Shown: in pieces, positions 11,751-13,494 of the stretch
Position numbering within the stretch: position 1 is the stretch's first letter
Layout: each line of letters starts with the position of its first letter
Source: Planctomycetota bacterium
GTDB lineage: Bacteria; Planctomycetota; Phycisphaerae; FEN-1346
Length of the DNA: 13,494 nt
Direction: 5' to 3'
NCBI GenBank assembly: GCA_026386995.1
Contig: JAPLMO010000276.1
Coordinates: forward strand, 1-13,494
The notes under the pieces: generated by a model
Database searches by the model: none
What the model saw: the letters and a program-made list of their open reading frames with translations, nothing else
Told to the model about the DNA's origin: nothing
Made by a program: the position numbers and the translations under genes

Positions 11751-12638
11751 TCAAGGACCATCAATCGTTGTCTCGGGCAACGCCTGCTTGAGTTCCTTCC
11801 GGCCGCCGTCCGTGACCTTGGTCTCATCAAGCACGAGCTGCTGGAGGCCCTTGAGTTCCTTCAGGTCCTTCAGGCCAGCGTCCGTGATCTTGGTGTGGCT
11901 GAGCAGAAGTACCCGCAAGCCCTTGAGTTCCTTCAGTTCCTTCAGGCCGGCGTCCGTGACCTGAGTGCGACCGATGCCGAGCTTCATCAGACCCTTCAGT
12001 TCCTTCAGTTCCTTCAGGCCAGCGTCCGTGATCTTGGTGTGGCTGAGCAGAAGTACCCGCAAGCCCTTGAGTTCCTTCAGTTCCTTCAGGCCGGCGTCCG
12101 TGATCTCGTTATCGTCGAGGATAAGTTCCTGCAGGCCCTTAAGTTCCTTCAGTTCCTTCATCCCTGCGTCTGTGATCTGGGTGTTGTCTAGGCAGAGATA
12201 TCTCAAGGCCTTAAGTTCCTTCAGGTTCTTGAGGCCGGCGTCCGTAATCTGGGTGTAATTGAGCCAGAGCCACTCCAAGCCCTTGAGTTCCTTCAGTTCC
12301 TGCAGGCCGGCGTCAGTGATCTTGGTGCAGCTGAGATCGAGGCTGTACAGGCCCCTCAGTTCGTTCAGTTCCTTCAGGCCGGCATCCGTGATCTTGCTGG
12401 CGGTGAGATCGAGATTGCGCAGGTCCTTCAGTTCCTTCAGGTGCTTCAGATCGGAATCGGTGACCTGGTCGCCGCGGAGGTCAACTGCGATGATCGGCTG
12501 GCCGGGAATTCGCATCGTAGGAGTACCGCCTGCTTTCCGGATAGCGTCAACAGCCGTTTCTTCCCGGACCGCCTGCGTCTGGCCGCACCCTGCAAGACAC
12601 GCCGCCAGCAACAGCCGCAAGGCAATTTGGCGCATCAT
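11751..12638 (-). CDS. Leucine-rich-repeat lipoprotein A (10 LRR units)
   Basis: The start at 12638 has GGAGG (12646-12650) seven bases upstream; the product is 295 residues. Residues 1-18 are a lipoprotein signal with lipobox LAGC and Cys18 as lipidation site. A short N-terminal region with AVREETAVDAIRKAGG and PGQPIIAVDL, shared with the neighbouring paralogue, leads into ten 24-residue LRRs of consensus ITDAGLKELKELKGLxxLxLxxTK, closed by KELKQALPETTIDGP. LRR arrays of this kind form curved solenoids for protein or glycan contact, and such lipoproteins are abundant in planctomycetes. The partner is unknown. The lipobox places it in a membrane, facing the periplasm or outside. Repeats 6 and 8 are identical at the DNA level over 94 bp. 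It lies 75 bp downstream of its paralogue and is probably co-transcribed. Confidence 0.9.
   Translation of the reverse strand: MMRQIALRLLLAACLAGCGQTQAVREETAVDAIRKAGGTPTMRIPGQPIIAVDLRGDQVTDSDLKHLKELKDLRNLDLTASKITDAGLKELNELRGLYSLDLSCTKITDAGLQELKELKGLEWLWLNYTQITDAGLKNLKELKALRYLCLDNTQITDAGMKELKELKGLQELILDDNEITDAGLKELKELKGLRVLLLSHTKITDAGLKELKELKGLMKLGIGRTQVTDAGLKELKELKGLRVLLLSHTKITDAGLKDLKELKGLQQLVLDETKVTDGGRKELKQALPETTIDGP
11866..12103 (-). repeat. Exact 94-bp duplication within the 72-bp LRR array
   Basis: Positions 11866-11959 and 12010-12103 are identical, offset by 144 bp (two 72-bp LRR units), whereas other units of the array differ from each other at many positions. This indicates a recent duplication or gene conversion that kept the frame and the 24-residue periodicity. 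Confidence 0.88.
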
Positions 12639-12713
12639 GGTCTGGCCTCCAGGAAAGAACCTGCTGCGCGGCCCAACCGCAGCGCGGACGCCGTTTTGCC
12701 ACGTGCTGAGCCT

Positions 12714-13238
12714 TCATAGACCAGTGATGTTTGTCGTCGGCAACGCCTGCTTCAGGTCCTTCATTCCAGCATCCGTGATCTGCGTGGCGCCGAGGTTGAG
12801 CCATTGCAGGCCCGCAAGTTCCTTCAGGTCTTTCAGGCCGGCGTCCGTGATCCGGGTGTTTGTGAGGTCGAGGCCGCGCAGGCCCTTGAGTTCCTTCAGG
12901 TCTTTCAGGCCGGCGTCGGTGATCTTGGTGCCGCTGAGGTCGAGATATTGCAGGCTCCTAAACTCCTTCAGACCGGCGTTCGTGATGCAGGTGTCGTTGA
13001 GTACGAGCTCCTGAATGCCCTTCAATGCCTTCAGGTCTTTCAGACCGGCGTCGGTGATCTTGGTGCCGCTGAGGTAGACACCGATGATTGGCCGGCCAGG
13101 GAGTTCCTCGGACCTGTTCACCCTGCCGCCCAACTTGATGATCGCGTTGACGGCATTTTCTTCCTGGACCGCTGGATCCTGGCTGCACCCTGCAAGACAC
13201 ACCGCCAGCGACAGAAGCAAGGCAATGAGGCGCATCAT
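12714..13238 (-). CDS. Leucine-rich-repeat lipoprotein B (short paralogue)
   Basis: The start at 13238 has GGAGG (13246-13250) seven bases upstream, the same layout as its neighbour; the product is 174 residues. The lipobox LAGC with Cys18 sits at the same position as in paralogue A. The shared N-terminal region reads AVQEENAVNAIIKLGG and LPGRPIIGVYL. About five LRR units follow (ITDAGLKDLKELKGLxxLDL), closed by KDLKQALPTTNITGL. One unit, ITNAGLKEFRSLQYLDLSGT, has 21 residues instead of 24, a three-residue deletion in the helix side of the repeat. Signal peptide, leader and ends are conserved with paralogue A, so the pair arose by tandem gene duplication followed by LRR gain or loss. A weak promoter (TTGCAG, 17 bp, TAGACT at 13317-13312) may serve both. 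The left end of an insertion sequence lies about 130 bp upstream. Confidence 0.88.
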   Translation of the reverse strand: MMRLIALLLSLAVCLAGCSQDPAVQEENAVNAIIKLGGRVNRSEELPGRPIIGVYLSGTKITDAGLKDLKALKGIQELVLNDTCITNAGLKEFRSLQYLDLSGTKITDAGLKDLKELKGLRGLDLTNTRITDAGLKDLKELAGLQWLNLGATQITDAGMKDLKQALPTTNITGL

Positions 13239-13400
13239 GGTCTGCCCTCCAAGAAGGAACCCGCCGCGTGGCTTACCCGCTCCTCGGGTTCCGCCACACT
13301 TCAAGGTTCAGAGTCTACTGGTTCCAGTGGTGTGCTGCAAGGTTCCGGAAAGTCCTGTCGCCGCAAAGTGATAATGTCCGGTTTCCGCAAATTAGAAATG

Positions 13401-13435
13401 TCCTCTTTCGGGGTGAACAGCCGAACGAAAGAGGA
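13401..13435 (+). promoter_or_regulatory. Inverted repeat sequestering the transposase ribosome site
   Basis: TCCTCTTTCG (13401-13410) pairs perfectly with CGAAAGAGGA (13426-13435) around a 15-base loop. The right arm contains the GAGGA ribosome-binding sequence 11 bases before the ATG at 13447, so an mRNA reading in from outside would hide it. Many insertion sequences use such a hairpin to limit transposase made by read-through. Confidence 0.6.
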
Positions 13436-13446
13436 TGGAACTACGA

Positions 13447-13494
13447 ATGAGTGCGAAGGAACGGGATCGGATGAAGGTGATGTCGGCCCTGTCG
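13447..13494 (+). CDS. Transposase, first 16 residues only
   Basis: The frame MSAKERDRMKVMSALS runs off the right edge. Its opening resembles the N-terminus of ISNCY-type transposases, which begin with a short Lys/Arg/Met-rich helix before a helix-turn-helix. GAGGA (13431-13435) is a possible ribosome site. Sixteen residues are too few for a firm call; support comes mainly from the terminal-repeat-like sequence just upstream. Confidence 0.5.
   Translation, partial: MSAKERDRMKVMSALS

Larger units (their letters stand above)
13371..13494 (+). mobile_element. Left end of an insertion sequence (ISNCY-like), truncated by the window
   Basis: From about 13371 the sequence changes to a less GC-rich, terminal-repeat-like stretch with TGTCC repeated at 13375 and 13399 (AATGTCCGGTTTCCGC, later AAATGTCCTCTTTCG). 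A 10-bp inverted repeat and the start of a transposase-like frame follow. From memory this resembles left ends of ISNCY-family elements in planctomycete and related genomes. The exact outer boundary and target duplication cannot be placed because the other end is missing. Confidence 0.6.

Noticed and set aside
11751..12480. CRISPR-like array
   Set aside because: The regularity is a 72-bp coding period of LRR units with no spacer/repeat alternation, and the frame is kept throughout.
11751..13014. Plus-strand repetitive frames (FLQFLQAS... and SSFSSFRPASV...) opposite the LRR genes
   Set aside because: They are mirror images of the 72-bp LRR units read on the wrong strand. They lack signal peptides or ribosome sites of their own.

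Overview
The window is GC-rich DNA from what looks like a member of the Planctomycetota, probably Phycisphaerae-like and anaerobic or facultative. This placement is inferred from gene content: a PEP-CTERM-sorted beta-propeller, leucine-rich-repeat (LRR) lipoproteins, a Met/Pro-rich secreted protein with LTxxQ-like motifs, a ThiD2-ThiE fusion, an L-rhamnose isomerase followed by a class II aldolase, a class I-type hybrid cluster protein, and many short palindromic repeats between genes. No rRNA or tRNA gene is present to settle it.

Left part (1-1800): the 5' part of a hybrid cluster protein gene (hcp, minus strand) diverges from a ThiD2-ThiE fusion (plus). The hcp promoter carries a perfect CRP/FNR-type palindrome centred 41.5 bp before the predicted start of transcription. 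thiE is bracketed by palindromic repeats.

Middle-left (1900-6150, all minus strand): a large secreted protein with a secretin-N-like segment and Spy/CpxP-like motifs; a 144-bp REPIN-like inverted repeat; a 165-residue protein of unknown function; an Arg-rich repeat protein; a repeat-filled gap; and a stand-alone TIR-domain protein with a near-consensus promoter.

Middle (6150-7560): four TTGCAA-core boxes, a promoter, a compact structured RNA candidate and a strong intrinsic terminator lie directly before a PEP-CTERM beta-propeller gene. This is the most intriguing uncharacterised element here: either a riboswitch-like attenuator or a separate small RNA.

Right part (7740-13494): an exported spermidine-synthase-like protein overlaps by 4 bp a polytopic membrane protein, as if a fused 'MFS/spermidine synthase' had been split. 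Next come L-rhamnose isomerase and a class II (rhamnulose/fuculose-phosphate type) aldolase, forming part of a deoxysugar degradation pathway with no kinase in view. Two tandem paralogous LRR lipoproteins (minus strand) follow, one with a fresh internal duplication. The window ends in the left end of an insertion sequence.

Nothing here amounts to a complete new multi-gene system. The best leads are the 6408-6616 regulatory RNA region, the hcp promoter, the solitary TIR gene, the split synthase/membrane pair, and the palindromic repeats that abut or supply start and stop codons.
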